Source: an uncultured Sulfitobacter sp.
GTDB taxonomy: Bacteria; Pseudomonadota; Alphaproteobacteria; Rhodobacterales; Rhodobacteraceae
Length of the DNA stretch: 64,000 bases
Direction: 5' to 3'
Assembly (NCBI RefSeq): GCF_947502895.1
Contig: NZ_CANNBM010000003.1
Location: 186,001 to 250,000, forward strand
A model generated the notes under the pieces. It ran no database searches. It had not been told where the DNA came from and saw only the letters and a program-made list of their open reading frames with translations. The position numbers were made by a program, and so were the translations under genes. The number at the start of each line of letters is the position of its first letter. Position 1 is the stretch's first letter. Of this stretch, positions 17,866 through 27,219 are shown in pieces.

Positions 17866-18756
17866 CTATCGGCTGCGACGCCGATCCTCAAATTCATATC
17901 CCGCATCAAAAGACTTGTGCGGCTCTGGTGCAAGCTCATACGTGGCTTTGCGCAGGAAATCCATCATGGCTTTTGCATCCCCGCCCATCGGCGCCAGTAC
18001 ATCACGCCCGATCGGTGTACCGATGACAACGCGCACGGGGGTATCGACCCGCTTGCGGAACTCCTTGATCAGCAATCCCATCCGCAGCGTCGCATGCAAA
18101 TGGCTGGCTATTTGAAACATTCGGCTGGTATGGCCCTCAAAATAGATCGGCAGCACAACAGCATCTGACTTTGTGACCATCCGTGCAGTAAAGCTGCGCC
18201 ACGCAGGGTCCATTGGCCGCGCAAAGGGACGCGCCGCCGTGCTGACAGTGCCCCCAGGAAAGATACCAATCGCACCGCCCTGCCCCAAATACTCCAGCGC
18301 GCGCGCCCGCGTCCGCAGGTTTAGCGCCAAAGCCGCCTTGTCCGGCTCAAAGCTGATGGGCAACAGATTGCTCTGCAGTTGCGGTACTGCGGTGAACACC
18401 GAATTGGCCATGATCCTGAAATCAGGCCGTGTACGGCCAAGAACATGCCCCATCATCAGCCCGTCGAGTATGCCGTAGGGATGGTTCGCGATCACAATAA
18501 GCGGTCCCTTACGCGGGATATCCGCAAGGCTGCCACCCGCCACAACCAACGAAAGACCATAGCGCGCGGCCATCACATCGAAAAAGCTGTGGCCTGCAGC
18601 GAGATCATCCTCGTATCCGCGCGCGCGCCGTATGAGACGCATCCGTCCGGTTGCGTTTTCCATGAGACGAATGACAGCCCGTCCGCTGCGGGTCTGGGCA
18701 GACCACGCATAGCTTAAATCACGGGCCGACGATGGCCGCCGGATCATCGACATCAC
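17866..18756 (-). CDS. Lysophospholipid acyltransferase family protein (hemolysin-like)
   Basis: A 296-residue PlsC-fold acyltransferase. Motif I is NHPYGILDG, the H-x5-D form found in the hemolysin or ornithine-lipid acyltransferase subgroup instead of the usual H-x4-D. FPGGTVS further on is the acceptor-binding motif. It probably acylates a lyso-lipid at the inner membrane face; ornithine lipid synthesis is possible but not shown. It follows the oxidoreductase gene by 56 bases and precedes murI by nine. Confidence 0.75.
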   Translation of the reverse strand: MMSMIRRPSSARDLSYAWSAQTRSGRAVIRLMENATGRMRLIRRARGYEDDLAAGHSFFDVMAARYGLSLVVAGGSLADIPRKGPLIVIANHPYGILDGLMMGHVLGRTRPDFRIMANSVFTAVPQLQSNLLPISFEPDKAALALNLRTRARALEYLGQGGAIGIFPGGTVSTAARPFARPMDPAWRSFTARMVTKSDAVVLPIYFEGHTSRMFQIASHLHATLRMGLLIKEFRKRVDTPVRVVIGTPIGRDVLAPMGGDAKAMMDFLRKATYELAPEPHKSFDAGYEFEDRRRSR

Positions 18757-18812
18757 ATGCTCCTTTTCTAGGCACAGAAATGCGGGTGATACGTTACAGG
18801 TTTATGACACCA

Positions 18813-21800
18813 CTACTCGGCAGCTTTAGCAACCGGCGCCCCGCCGGCCCCAATAATGCTGAGCAACTCCTCTCGCCGCTTGGCCGCCTTTGCTTCATTC
18901 GCCTCTTTTACAGGGCCAAAGCCCCGAATTTGCAGGGGTAGTTCAGCCAGTGCAACAACAGCATCGCGGGTATGCTCATCGAGTTTGGGCAAGACGGCGC
19001 GCAGGTCAGCCTCGTATTGTTTGATCAACGCGCGCTCCATCTTGCGCTCGGCGGTATAGCCAAACACGTCCAGTGGCGTGCCACGCAGGCGTTTGAACCG
19101 TGCCATCATCCGCAGGGGCCGCTCCAGCCACGGACCAAACTCCCGCTTCATGGGGCGGCCGTTCGGCCCCAACTTGGACAGCATCGGCGGGGCAAGATTG
19201 AAGGACATTTTGAATTCACCCTCGAATTCAGCCTGTGCCTTTTCACGACTGCTCAGAAGCAGGCGCGCAACCTCGTATTCGTCCTTGTAGGACAGCAGTT
19301 TATGATAGCCCAAGGCCACAGCTTCGCGCAGACCTGCATCAGAGATACCGTCAAGCATTTTGGTATAGCGTTTGGCCAACCGCTTGCCCTGATACGCGAC
19401 CAAATGATTACGACGATAAGCGATTTTTTCATCCAGCGTTTTAGGCAACTCGATCACATTCGGTGTCAGCACACTCTGCGCCTGCGCAGGGTACAGCACA
19501 GCCCAGCGCCCGATCTCAAAAGCGCGCAGGTTCCGTTCAACCGCAGCGCCGTTCAGGCGGATCGCCTCTGTGATCGCCGCCAGTGTCAGCGGGATCAGAC
19601 CACGCTGCCATGCGCCGCCAAAGATCATCATGTTTGAATAAATACTGTCGCCCAACGTTGCCTTGGCGAGATCAGAGGCATCAAACATCGACAAATCGTC
19701 CTTCAGCCGCGCCTCCAGTGCCAGTTCCAGCTGATCATAGGGCATCCTGAACTCGGTATCGCGGGTGAAATCACCTGTGATGATCTGATGACTGTTGACC
19801 ACCGCCCCCGTGCGCCCCGCAGAAGTCAGGCCCAGCGTCTTGCTGCCACCTGATGTTACCAGATCACCGCCGATCAGGGCATCACATTCGCCCGTGGCCA
19901 CACGAATGGCGCTGATATCCATCGGGCGCTCGGCCAGACGGCAATGAATGTTCACAGCCCCGCCCTTTTGCGCCAGCCCCGCCATCTCCATCATGCCCGC
20001 GCCTTTGCCATCGATCTGTGCGGCCTGTGCCAGCACGGCACCGATGGTCACAACACCTGTTCCGCCAACACCTGTGATAACTACATTATAGGTGCCATTG
20101 ATCGCAGGCAGATCGGGTGTTGGCAGGTCAGGGATTTCCACTTCGGTCGTGGCTTCCTTGCGCACGGTTGCCCCTTCCAGCGTGACGAAAGACGGGCAAA
20201 ATCCGTTCACGCAAGAGAAATCCTTGTTGCACGAGGACTGATCAATCGCGCGCTTGCGCCCCAGTTCTGTCTCGACCGGCACAAGGGAGACACAGTTGGA
20301 TTGCACACCGCAGTCACCGCAGCCCTCGCAGACGTCCGTATTGATGAACATCCGCTTGTCCGGGTCGGGGAACAGCCCGCGCTTGCGGCGGCGGCGCTTT
20401 TCGGCAGCACAGGTCTGGACATAGACAATCGCGCTTACGCCTTGTGTCTTGGCCAGCCTTTCCTGCACATTCTGCAACTCTGCCCGCTCATAGGTCTCGA
20501 TGCCCTTGAACGCTGCGAAATCAATGTCTTCTTTCTCGTCGTATACCACACAAAGGTTCTTGATCCCCATGGCGCGCAGCTCGGCCACAATGCGCGCTGC
20601 GTCCAGATCGCCCTCGTTGTGCTGGCCGCCCGTCATGGCGACCGCGTCATTGAACAAGATCTTGTAGGTCATCGTCGTGCCAGCCGCGATGGCCGCGCGA
20701 ATGGCTTGCACGCCCGAGTGGTTATACGTGCCATCGCCAATGTTCTGGAAGACATGCGGTGTGTTGGAAAACGGTGCCTCTCCGATCCAGTTGGCTCCCT
20801 CTCCGCCCATATGGGTAAAGCCCAAGGTTTCGCGGTCCATCCACTGCGCCATAAAGTGACACCCGATACCCGCATAGGCGCGGCTGCCCTCGGGCACTTT
20901 AGTAGAGGAATTATGCGGGCAACCCGAACAGAAATACGGCAATCGGCCTGCCAGCTCTTGCGCATTGTCCGCGCGTCGCGCATCGGCCAGATCGGCCAAC
21001 CCTGCACGGATGCCATCGGTGCCGCGGCCCTCTTCACACAGTACATTGCCCAGCTTTTCAGCAATATCCACAGGGTCCAGCGCCCAGCGCGCCGAGAAAA
21101 ACTCGGCCCCGTCTTTGGTGCCGCCCATCACGCGGCGGCCCGCGCGATTGTCAAAAAGGGCTTCCTTGATCTGCACTTCGATCAGCTTGCGCTTTTCCTC
21201 GACAACGATAATCAGGTCCAGCCCCTCGGCCCAGTCATTAAAGCCCCGCATGTCCAGCGGCCAGACTTGCCCGACCTTATAAGTAGTGACCCCCAAACGC
21301 TCGGCCTCTGCGGCATCGATGTTCAAAAGGCTCATCGCGTGGATCAGATCAAGGTAGTTCTTGCCAGCCGCGACAAACCCGATCTTGGCTCCCGCCTTGC
21401 CCCAGACCCGTTTGTCGATGCCATTGGCATTGGCAAAGGCTTCGGCCGCTTGGCGCTTGTAGTCAATCAAACGCGCCTCTTGCTCGATGCGGTCATCTAC
21501 CAAACGGATATTCAAACCACCTTCGGGCAGTACGATATCAGGCGTGACAAATGACAAGCGATGCGGGTCGCCATCCACGACAGAAGTCACCTCTACCGTA
21601 TCTTTCATCGTCTTGAGACCAACCCAGACACCAGCGTACCGCGATAGCGCCCAACCATAGAGCGAGTAATCCAGTATCTCTTGAACCCCCGCAGGCGACA
21701 TCACCGGCATATAGGCGTCGACCATCGCAAAATCCGACTGGTGCAGCACAGTCGAAGATTCGCCCGTATGGTCATCTCCCATCGCCATAACAACACCACC

Positions 21801-22211
21801 GTGTTTCGAGCTTCCCGCCATATTTGCATGCCGCATCACGTCGCCCGAGCGGTCCACACCCGGCCCTTTGCCGTACCACAGACCGAACACACCGTCGTAT
21901 TTGCCTTCACCGCGCAGCTCTGCCTGCTGTGCGCCCCATAGCGCGGTGGCGGCCAAGTCTTCGTTAAGACCAGCCTGAAAGGTCACGTTATGCTCAGCCA
22001 ATTGCTTTTCCGCACGGCTCATCTGCATGTCGACTGCACCCAACGGCGACCCACGGTAACCGGTCACCAGCCCTGCGGTATTCAGCCCCGCCGCACGGTC
22101 CCGCGCAGCCTGCATCATCATCACCCGCACCAGCGCCTGCGTGCCATTCAGCAGCACAGGGCTTTTGGTCAGGTCAAAACGGTCATTCAGTGAAATCTTC
22201 TGCGTCGTCAT
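18813..22211 (-). CDS. Indolepyruvate ferredoxin oxidoreductase, fused alpha/gamma form
   Basis: A 1132-residue 2-oxoacid oxidoreductase that decarboxylates aryl pyruvates to aryl-CoA, passing electrons to ferredoxin. The N-terminal pyrimidine-binding part is followed by the TPP part with GEGANWIGEAPF near 470, a Cys-rich segment near 625-665 (CEGCGDCG, then further Cys) for Fe-S clusters, and the C-terminal gamma domain from about 715 with GVGGTGVVTIG. Archaeal enzymes split these into IorA and IorB; the fused form is common in Proteobacteria. A strong GGGAGG site precedes the ATG. A LysR gene diverges from it. Confidence 0.92.
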   Translation of the reverse strand: MTTQKISLNDRFDLTKSPVLLNGTQALVRVMMMQAARDRAAGLNTAGLVTGYRGSPLGAVDMQMSRAEKQLAEHNVTFQAGLNEDLAATALWGAQQAELRGEGKYDGVFGLWYGKGPGVDRSGDVMRHANMAGSSKHGGVVMAMGDDHTGESSTVLHQSDFAMVDAYMPVMSPAGVQEILDYSLYGWALSRYAGVWVGLKTMKDTVEVTSVVDGDPHRLSFVTPDIVLPEGGLNIRLVDDRIEQEARLIDYKRQAAEAFANANGIDKRVWGKAGAKIGFVAAGKNYLDLIHAMSLLNIDAAEAERLGVTTYKVGQVWPLDMRGFNDWAEGLDLIIVVEEKRKLIEVQIKEALFDNRAGRRVMGGTKDGAEFFSARWALDPVDIAEKLGNVLCEEGRGTDGIRAGLADLADARRADNAQELAGRLPYFCSGCPHNSSTKVPEGSRAYAGIGCHFMAQWMDRETLGFTHMGGEGANWIGEAPFSNTPHVFQNIGDGTYNHSGVQAIRAAIAAGTTMTYKILFNDAVAMTGGQHNEGDLDAARIVAELRAMGIKNLCVVYDEKEDIDFAAFKGIETYERAELQNVQERLAKTQGVSAIVYVQTCAAEKRRRRKRGLFPDPDKRMFINTDVCEGCGDCGVQSNCVSLVPVETELGRKRAIDQSSCNKDFSCVNGFCPSFVTLEGATVRKEATTEVEIPDLPTPDLPAINGTYNVVITGVGGTGVVTIGAVLAQAAQIDGKGAGMMEMAGLAQKGGAVNIHCRLAERPMDISAIRVATGECDALIGGDLVTSGGSKTLGLTSAGRTGAVVNSHQIITGDFTRDTEFRMPYDQLELALEARLKDDLSMFDASDLAKATLGDSIYSNMMIFGGAWQRGLIPLTLAAITEAIRLNGAAVERNLRAFEIGRWAVLYPAQAQSVLTPNVIELPKTLDEKIAYRRNHLVAYQGKRLAKRYTKMLDGISDAGLREAVALGYHKLLSYKDEYEVARLLLSSREKAQAEFEGEFKMSFNLAPPMLSKLGPNGRPMKREFGPWLERPLRMMARFKRLRGTPLDVFGYTAERKMERALIKQYEADLRAVLPKLDEHTRDAVVALAELPLQIRGFGPVKEANEAKAAKRREELLSIIGAGGAPVAKAAE

Positions 22212-22279
22212 GGTGTCCCTCCCAAGAAACCTCGCAAGCCCGAAGGCTCACTTCAACATGCATAGTATAGCAGCACAAT

Positions 22280-22298
22280 AGGTCACATATGCTGACCT
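22280..22298. promoter_or_regulatory. Dyad in the divergent ior/lysR region
   Basis: AGGTCA-CATATGC-TGACCT is a perfect six-base inverted repeat with a seven-base spacer, 69 bases from the oxidoreductase start and 100 from the lysR start. Size and place fit a LysR-type operator, so the adjacent regulator may bind here. Confidence 0.5.
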
Positions 22299-22397
22299 GT
22301 ATAGACCCTTATCCGTTTTCGGCAACTTTCCCCGTCCATTTGGGGTATGTCCGCGCGCCCACTTCCGATAGACAGATCATAATCTGAAAGGCGTGTT

Positions 22398-23294
22398 ATG
22401 GACTGGGATAAACTGAGAATTTTTCACGCGGTGGCTGATGCAGGCTCGCTTACCCATGCGGGGGACAAGCTGAACCTGTCACAATCTGCTGTTAGCCGTC
22501 AGGTGCGCGGGCTGGAAGAACAGCTGAACACGAACCTGTTTCACCGCCATGCGCGGGGCCTGATTCTCACCGAGCAGGGAGAGCTGCTGTTTGATGCAAC
22601 AAGCGCTATGACAAAACGTCTCGACGCAGCTGCCGCCCGCATCCGTGACAGCGAAGAAGAAGTCTTCGGCGAGCTGCGCGTGACCACCACCACGGGCTTT
22701 GGCACTCTGTGGCTCGCTCCGCGCCTGTCCAAACTCTACGATAAATATCCCGACCTGAAGGTCGATCTTATGCTTGAGGAACGGGTGCTGGACCTGCCCA
22801 TGCGCGAGGCCGATGTCGCGATCCGCCTGAAAGAGCCATCGCAGGCCGATCTGGTGCGCAAACGTCTTATGACGGTGCGCATGTGTCTTTATGCCAGCTC
22901 CGACTATCTCAAAGAAAACGGAACACCCGAAACACTGGATGATCTGACAAAATATCGGTTGATTTGCCAGAACACAGACAGCGATCAGGTAGGCGCAGGC
23001 CTGAGCCTCATTCAGCAACTTATGCTGCACGACGTCAAATCGCTTTTGACCGTGAACAATTACTTCGGTGTGCTGCAAGGCGTTTTGCACAATCTAGGCA
23101 TCGGTGTGCTACCCGACTACCTCACACAGGATTTCCCTGATCTGGTGCGCGTGTTGCCAGATGTGCAATCAGCCGAAGTGCCTGTTTTCCTTGCCTACCC
23201 AGAAGAGTTGCGCCAAAGCAAGCGCGTGGCAGCCTTTAAGGATTTTGTCCAAGACGAGATCATTACATACCGCAAACAGCTCAAAGAAAGCTAA
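22398..23294 (+). CDS. LysR-family transcriptional regulator
   Basis: A 298-residue regulator. The winged helix-turn-helix is residues 1-60 (LTHAGDKLNLSQSAVSRQVRGLE), and an effector-binding domain follows from about 90 (LRVTTTTGFGTLWLAPRL). It is divergent from the indolepyruvate oxidoreductase gene, the usual layout for a LysR regulator and its target. A dyad lies between them. The effector is unknown. Confidence 0.9.
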   Translation: MDWDKLRIFHAVADAGSLTHAGDKLNLSQSAVSRQVRGLEEQLNTNLFHRHARGLILTEQGELLFDATSAMTKRLDAAAARIRDSEEEVFGELRVTTTTGFGTLWLAPRLSKLYDKYPDLKVDLMLEERVLDLPMREADVAIRLKEPSQADLVRKRLMTVRMCLYASSDYLKENGTPETLDDLTKYRLICQNTDSDQVGAGLSLIQQLMLHDVKSLLTVNNYFGVLQGVLHNLGIGVLPDYLTQDFPDLVRVLPDVQSAEVPVFLAYPEELRQSKRVAAFKDFVQDEIITYRKQLKES

Positions 23295-23665
23295 GGCCAG
23301 CCGCGCCAGCTATGCAACTGGCGCATACCAGACATGCTTCGGTAGTTATAGAATCTGCCTTGATAATGATCAGGCCGCACCCTAATTCATCAGTATAAGG
23401 CTGAGACGCCCCGTGCGGCTCGCTTTATACCTCCCTGTTGGACTTGGCCGGGCCTTTGTGCCCGGTCTTTTTTTGTCCAGCACACAGCGGCCCGCACAAC
23501 CAACCGTTCTGCCCGCTTGTCTGACAGCAAAATATAGCCATCACATCCCGCAAATTAGCCCCCCTTTCCTGCACAACCAAGCGTCTTTGCGCAAATCACC
23601 CTTCCCCCCTGCAGACTCCTGCCCTAAGAGAGGGGCCAAGTTTTATGCCCGTGCGGAGTGCCACC
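23295..23665 (+). other. Structured gene-free stretch between lysR and purL
   Basis: No credible open frame. It begins with a seven-base hairpin (23303-23309 with 23318-23324). Two complementary pairs then interlock: GCCGCAC 23374-23380 with GTGCGGC 23413-23419, and GTATAAG 23393-23399 with CTTTATAC 23423-23430, the arrangement of a pseudoknot or of alternative folds. A terminator closes it at 23446-23474. A small RNA or an attenuator is possible; no known riboswitch is recognised and no good promoter was found. Confidence 0.4.
23446..23474 (+). terminator. Rho-independent terminator
   Basis: An eight-base stem (GGCCGGGC with GCCCGGTC, one wobble), six-base loop, then seven Ts at 23468-23474. 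It lies 150 bases beyond the lysR stop, further than usual, which is why a separate small transcript is considered. Confidence 0.85.
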
Positions 23666-25825
23666 ATGTCAGAGCCAGCCATCACCCAAGACATCATTTC
23701 CGCCCACGGGCTGAGTGATAGTGAATACCAAACAATCCTTGATCTGATTGGCCGCACGCCCAGCTTCACAGAACTGGGAATTTTCTCGGCCATGTGGAAC
23801 GAGCATTGTTCGTATAAATCCTCCAAAAAATGGCTACGCACCTTGCCTACAGAGGGTCCCCAAGTCATCTGCGGCCCCGGCGAGAACGCAGGCGTGGTCG
23901 ATATCGGTGACGGTCAGGCTGTCGTCTTCAAGATGGAGAGCCATAACCACCCGTCCTACATCGAGCCTTATCAAGGTGCCGCCACAGGTGTGGGCGGCAT
24001 TCTGCGCGATGTCTTTACGATGGGCGCCCGCCCCATCGCCTCCATGAATTCGCTCAGCTTTGGCGAGCCGGGCCACCACAAGACCAAGCAGTTGGTGCAC
24101 GGTGTAGTCGCTGGTGTCGGTGGATATGGCAACTGCTTTGGCGTGCCTTGCGTTGGGGGCGAAGTCCGCTTTGACCCTGCCTATAACGGCAACTGCTTGG
24201 TCAACGCATTCGCTGCGGGCCTCGCTGATGCGGACAAGATTTTTTACTCTGCCGCTTCGGGCGTGGGTATGCCCGTCGTCTATCTGGGGGCCAAAACAGG
24301 GCGCGACGGTGTGGGCGGTGCCACAATGGCCAGTGCGGAGTTCGACGACACGATTGAAGACAAGCGCCCCACCGTACAAGTGGGCGACCCTTTCACCGAA
24401 AAACGCCTGATGGAAGCCACGCTGGAACTGATGGCAACAGGTGCGGTGATCTCGATCCAGGACATGGGGGCCGCTGGCCTCACCTGCTCGGCTGTAGAGA
24501 TGGGCGACAAGGGGAACCTCGGCGTGATCCTCGATCTTGAGAAGGTCCCAACCCGCGAAATCAACATGACAGCCTACGAGATGATGCTCAGCGAATCCCA
24601 AGAGCGGATGCTGATGGTGCTGCGCCCCGAATTGGAAGCGCAGGCCAAAGCTGTATTCGACAAATGGGACCTCGATTTCGCCATCGTGGGCGAGACAATC
24701 GCCGAAGACCGCTTCCTCATCCGCCTGAATGGCGAGATCAAGGCCGATCTGCCGCTCAAAGCGCTCTCTGGAACCGCTCCCGAATATGACCGCCCGTGGG
24801 TCGAGACACCGGCCGCAGAGCCGCTGACAGAGATCCCCACAATCGATCCGATTGACGGTCTCAAGGCGTTGCTTTCCTCGCCCAACTATGGCGGCAAAGC
24901 ATGGGTATATGAGCAATATGACACGATGGTCATGGCAGACAGCGCGCGCACCCCGGGTTGGGGGGCTGGCATTGTTCGCATCCACGGCACGGATAAATCA
25001 CTGGCCTTCACCTCGGACGTGACCCCGCGCTATGTCAAAGCCAACCCTTTCGAGGGCGGCAAACAGGCCGTAGCCGAAGCATACCGCAACCTCTGCGCCG
25101 TGGGTGCCACGCCCCTTGCCACCACCGATAATCTCAACTTCGGAAATCCGGAAAAACCCGAAATCATGGGCCAGTTTGTGGGCGCGATCAAAGGTATCGG
25201 CGAAGCCGTCGCTGCGCTGGATATGCCAATCGTGTCAGGCAATGTCTCGCTCTACAATGAAACCGACGGTTCGGGCATCCTCCCCACGCCTACTATTGGC
25301 GCGGTTGGTTTGCTGAAAAACACCAGCGACATTATCGGCTTTGATGTACGCAGCGGTCATGTCGCACTCGTTCTGGGCGAAGGATTTGGCCATCTGGGCC
25401 AGTCTGCCCTGCTCGCCGAAGCCTTTGGCCGCAGTGATGGCGATGCACCTGCTGTTGATCTGGCGGTTGAGGCGCTTCATGGCCAGTTTATTCGTGCAAA
25501 CCACACAAAAATTGCCGCCTGTACCGACCTTTCGGATGGCGGATTGGCTCTGGCAGCCTTCGAGATGGCAAACCACGCAGGTCTTGGCCTCACGTTGGAA
25601 ACAGACAGCACAGCGCATTTGTTCGGAGAGGATCAGGCCCGCTACTTGATTGCAGCTGCCCCCGAAACCGTCACGGCGCTGCGCCAGACCGCCGAAGCAG
25701 AAGGGCTTGTGCTCAGCCATGTCGGCATATTCGGCGGTGATACGCTGGCCTTTGGCGAAAGCACCGCCCCACTAGCCGATCTGGCACAGATCTACGCCAG
25801 CAGCTTTGCCGCAACCGTGACCTGA
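23666..25825 (+). CDS. purL: Phosphoribosylformylglycinamidine synthase subunit PurL
   Basis: A 719-residue small-type PurL, the ATP-dependent synthetase part of the fourth step of purine synthesis, which works with separate PurS and PurQ. N-terminal MWNEHCSYKSSKKWL and the KMESHNHPSYIEP segment are diagnostic. I start at ATG 23666: CGGAG at 23654-23658 is seven bases upstream and the protein then begins MSEPAIT like its relatives; an in-frame ATG at 23645 would add seven residues. purS and purQ are not in the window. A 24-base repeat starts five bases after the stop. Confidence 0.96.
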   Translation: MSEPAITQDIISAHGLSDSEYQTILDLIGRTPSFTELGIFSAMWNEHCSYKSSKKWLRTLPTEGPQVICGPGENAGVVDIGDGQAVVFKMESHNHPSYIEPYQGAATGVGGILRDVFTMGARPIASMNSLSFGEPGHHKTKQLVHGVVAGVGGYGNCFGVPCVGGEVRFDPAYNGNCLVNAFAAGLADADKIFYSAASGVGMPVVYLGAKTGRDGVGGATMASAEFDDTIEDKRPTVQVGDPFTEKRLMEATLELMATGAVISIQDMGAAGLTCSAVEMGDKGNLGVILDLEKVPTREINMTAYEMMLSESQERMLMVLRPELEAQAKAVFDKWDLDFAIVGETIAEDRFLIRLNGEIKADLPLKALSGTAPEYDRPWVETPAAEPLTEIPTIDPIDGLKALLSSPNYGGKAWVYEQYDTMVMADSARTPGWGAGIVRIHGTDKSLAFTSDVTPRYVKANPFEGGKQAVAEAYRNLCAVGATPLATTDNLNFGNPEKPEIMGQFVGAIKGIGEAVAALDMPIVSGNVSLYNETDGSGILPTPTIGAVGLLKNTSDIIGFDVRSGHVALVLGEGFGHLGQSALLAEAFGRSDGDAPAVDLAVEALHGQFIRANHTKIAACTDLSDGGLALAAFEMANHAGLGLTLETDSTAHLFGEDQARYLIAAAPETVTALRQTAEAEGLVLSHVGIFGGDTLAFGESTAPLADLAQIYASSFAATVT

Positions 25826-25829
25826 AACA

Positions 25830-25853
25830 CTTCTTTATTTTTCCCTTAAACTC
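25830..25853 (+). repeat. 24-base element, copy A (after purL)
   Basis: AT-rich element that begins CTTCTTTATT and ends CCCTTAAACTC, identical over 24 bases to copies at 27192-27215 (minus strand) and 36321-36344. It starts five bases after the purL stop and reads in the direction of purL. In this copy it leads straight into a double hairpin (25851-25891). Confidence 0.85.
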
Positions 25854-25891
25854 CGGGGGGCTGTGCTGCGCACAGCGGGGGCAGCGCCCCC
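25851..25891. repeat. Double-hairpin intergenic element, copy 1
   Basis: CTCCGGGGGG followed by hairpin GCTGTGC-TGC-GCACAGC (25860-25876) and hairpin GGGGGC-AGC-GCCCCC (25877-25891). It lies between convergent purL and the VWA gene and resembles the element at 51931-51974. There is no T-run, so it is not a standard terminator, but the place fits transcript-end processing. Confidence 0.65.
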
Positions 25892-27156
25892 TACCCGCCT
25901 TCCATCATTTGCATCAGTCGCGCTTTCTCCCCCGCATCATCGGGCTTGGAAATCGCGGCCGCCAGTGCCTCGAGTGACGCAATAGAATGGCCTGCGCGAA
26001 AACTGTCCACATGAGGCAGCATCGCGCGAATGCCCGCAGCCTTTGGCGCAAACCCGTCCCAGCGCAGCAGCGGATTTAGCCAGATGACACGCCGTGCCGA
26101 CAAGTGCAGCCGCTTCATCTGGCGGGCCAATGCGTCCGGATCATCCCTGTCCAGACCATCGGTGATCAACAACACAACAGCGCCTTGCCCCAGAACACGG
26201 CGCGACCAGTCGCGGTTAAATGCTTCAATGCTTTGCCCGATCCGCGTCCCCCCTTCCCAATCCTGTGCCTCCGCACCCGCCGCCTTGAGCGCCGCGTCCA
26301 CGTCGCGGGTGCGCAAATGGCGTGTGATATTTGTCAGCTGCGTTCCGAAGGTAAAAGCATGCACCTGCGCCCAGCCCGCCCCCCGTTCGTTCGCAACAGC
26401 GTGCAGGAAATGCAGGATTATACGGCTGTACTGGCTCATGGAGCCAGAGATGTCACATAGCACCACCAAATTAGGCCAACGCGGTTTGGGCCGCTTGAGC
26501 GCCAATGCGTGCATTTCGCCGCCACGCCGCATCGCTGCGCGCAGGCTGCGCCCAGCGTCCACGGTGCCCCGCCCGAAACTGGGGCCTGACCTGCGCGACG
26601 GCAAGGGTTTGATCGGCAGGCTCAGGCGGGCCAACATCCTCTTGGCCTCGGCCACTTCCGCAAGGCTCATCAACTCAAAGTCAAGTGTCCTGAGCCGCTC
26701 TGACGTGGACATGGTCAGGGATGCATCCACTTCGATCAGCGCATCCTCTTCGGGTGGCTCCGCCTCTTCCTCGCGCGGTGGCGCTTCGGCACCGTCCAAC
26801 AGGGCCTCTGCGGCGCGCTTTTCGGCAGCTTGCGCGGGCTGTTCTTCTTGCACCCCGCGGATTGCGGGCAACATGGCTGCCATCATGTGCTCCAGATAGC
26901 GCGGATCACGCCAGTAAAGGCGAAACAGCTGTGCAAAGACGCGCGCATGTTCGGGCCTGTTCACAAAACAAGCATGCAAGGTCCAATAGAAATCGCGCTT
27001 CTCTGTAAAACCTGCCGCTTCAACAGCACGAATGGCATCGATGACGCGCCCTGACCCGATGGGAAGCCCTGCGCGGCGCAAAGCACGGGCAAAATGGGTG
27101 ATGTTGCCTGCAAGGCGCGGGTTATCGGGCAGCTCCAGTGGGGCGTATTCAACCAT
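25891..27156 (-). CDS. VWA-domain protein, CoxE-like
   Basis: A 421-residue protein with a C-terminal von Willebrand A domain whose metal site DISGSMS lies near residue 235, and a helical, Glu-rich N-terminal half with basic stretches. CoxE-type proteins work with MoxR/CoxD AAA+ ATPases to mature or load metal enzymes such as CO dehydrogenase. The matching ATPase gene lies directly upstream. No molybdenum hydroxylase gene is in the window, so the client is unknown. Confidence 0.85.
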   Translation of the reverse strand: MVEYAPLELPDNPRLAGNITHFARALRRAGLPIGSGRVIDAIRAVEAAGFTEKRDFYWTLHACFVNRPEHARVFAQLFRLYWRDPRYLEHMMAAMLPAIRGVQEEQPAQAAEKRAAEALLDGAEAPPREEEAEPPEEDALIEVDASLTMSTSERLRTLDFELMSLAEVAEAKRMLARLSLPIKPLPSRRSGPSFGRGTVDAGRSLRAAMRRGGEMHALALKRPKPRWPNLVVLCDISGSMSQYSRIILHFLHAVANERGAGWAQVHAFTFGTQLTNITRHLRTRDVDAALKAAGAEAQDWEGGTRIGQSIEAFNRDWSRRVLGQGAVVLLITDGLDRDDPDALARQMKRLHLSARRVIWLNPLLRWDGFAPKAAGIRAMLPHVDSFRAGHSIASLEALAAAISKPDDAGEKARLMQMMEGG

Positions 27157-27191
27157 CCCCAGCCACCTGTGCGCGGGGCGAGGACGGGATT

Positions 27192-27215
27192 GAGTTTAAG
27201 GGAAAAATAAAGAAG
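27192..27215 (-). repeat. 24-base element, copy B (after the MoxR-like gene)
   Basis: On the minus strand this is identical to copies A and C and starts five bases after the stop of the ATPase gene. The match to copy C extends by several more bases on both sides (CAATCC downstream). It lies in the 63-base gap before the VWA gene. Confidence 0.85.
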
Positions 27216-27219
27216 CGCG

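Noticed and set aside
19944..21554. 536-residue plus-strand open frame
   Set aside because: It lies antisense to the indolepyruvate oxidoreductase, whose protein is clearly conserved; the translation is His/Arg rich and without motifs, a product of codon bias.
23295..23665. Known riboswitch before purL
   Set aside because: The conserved core of the purine riboswitch or other known classes is not seen, and a terminator separates the structure from purL by 190 bases.
25830..27215. Inverted 24-base copies flanking the VWA gene as ends of a mobile element
   Set aside because: No transposase, no target duplication, and a third copy sits after pyrC; the shared feature is position after a stop codon.
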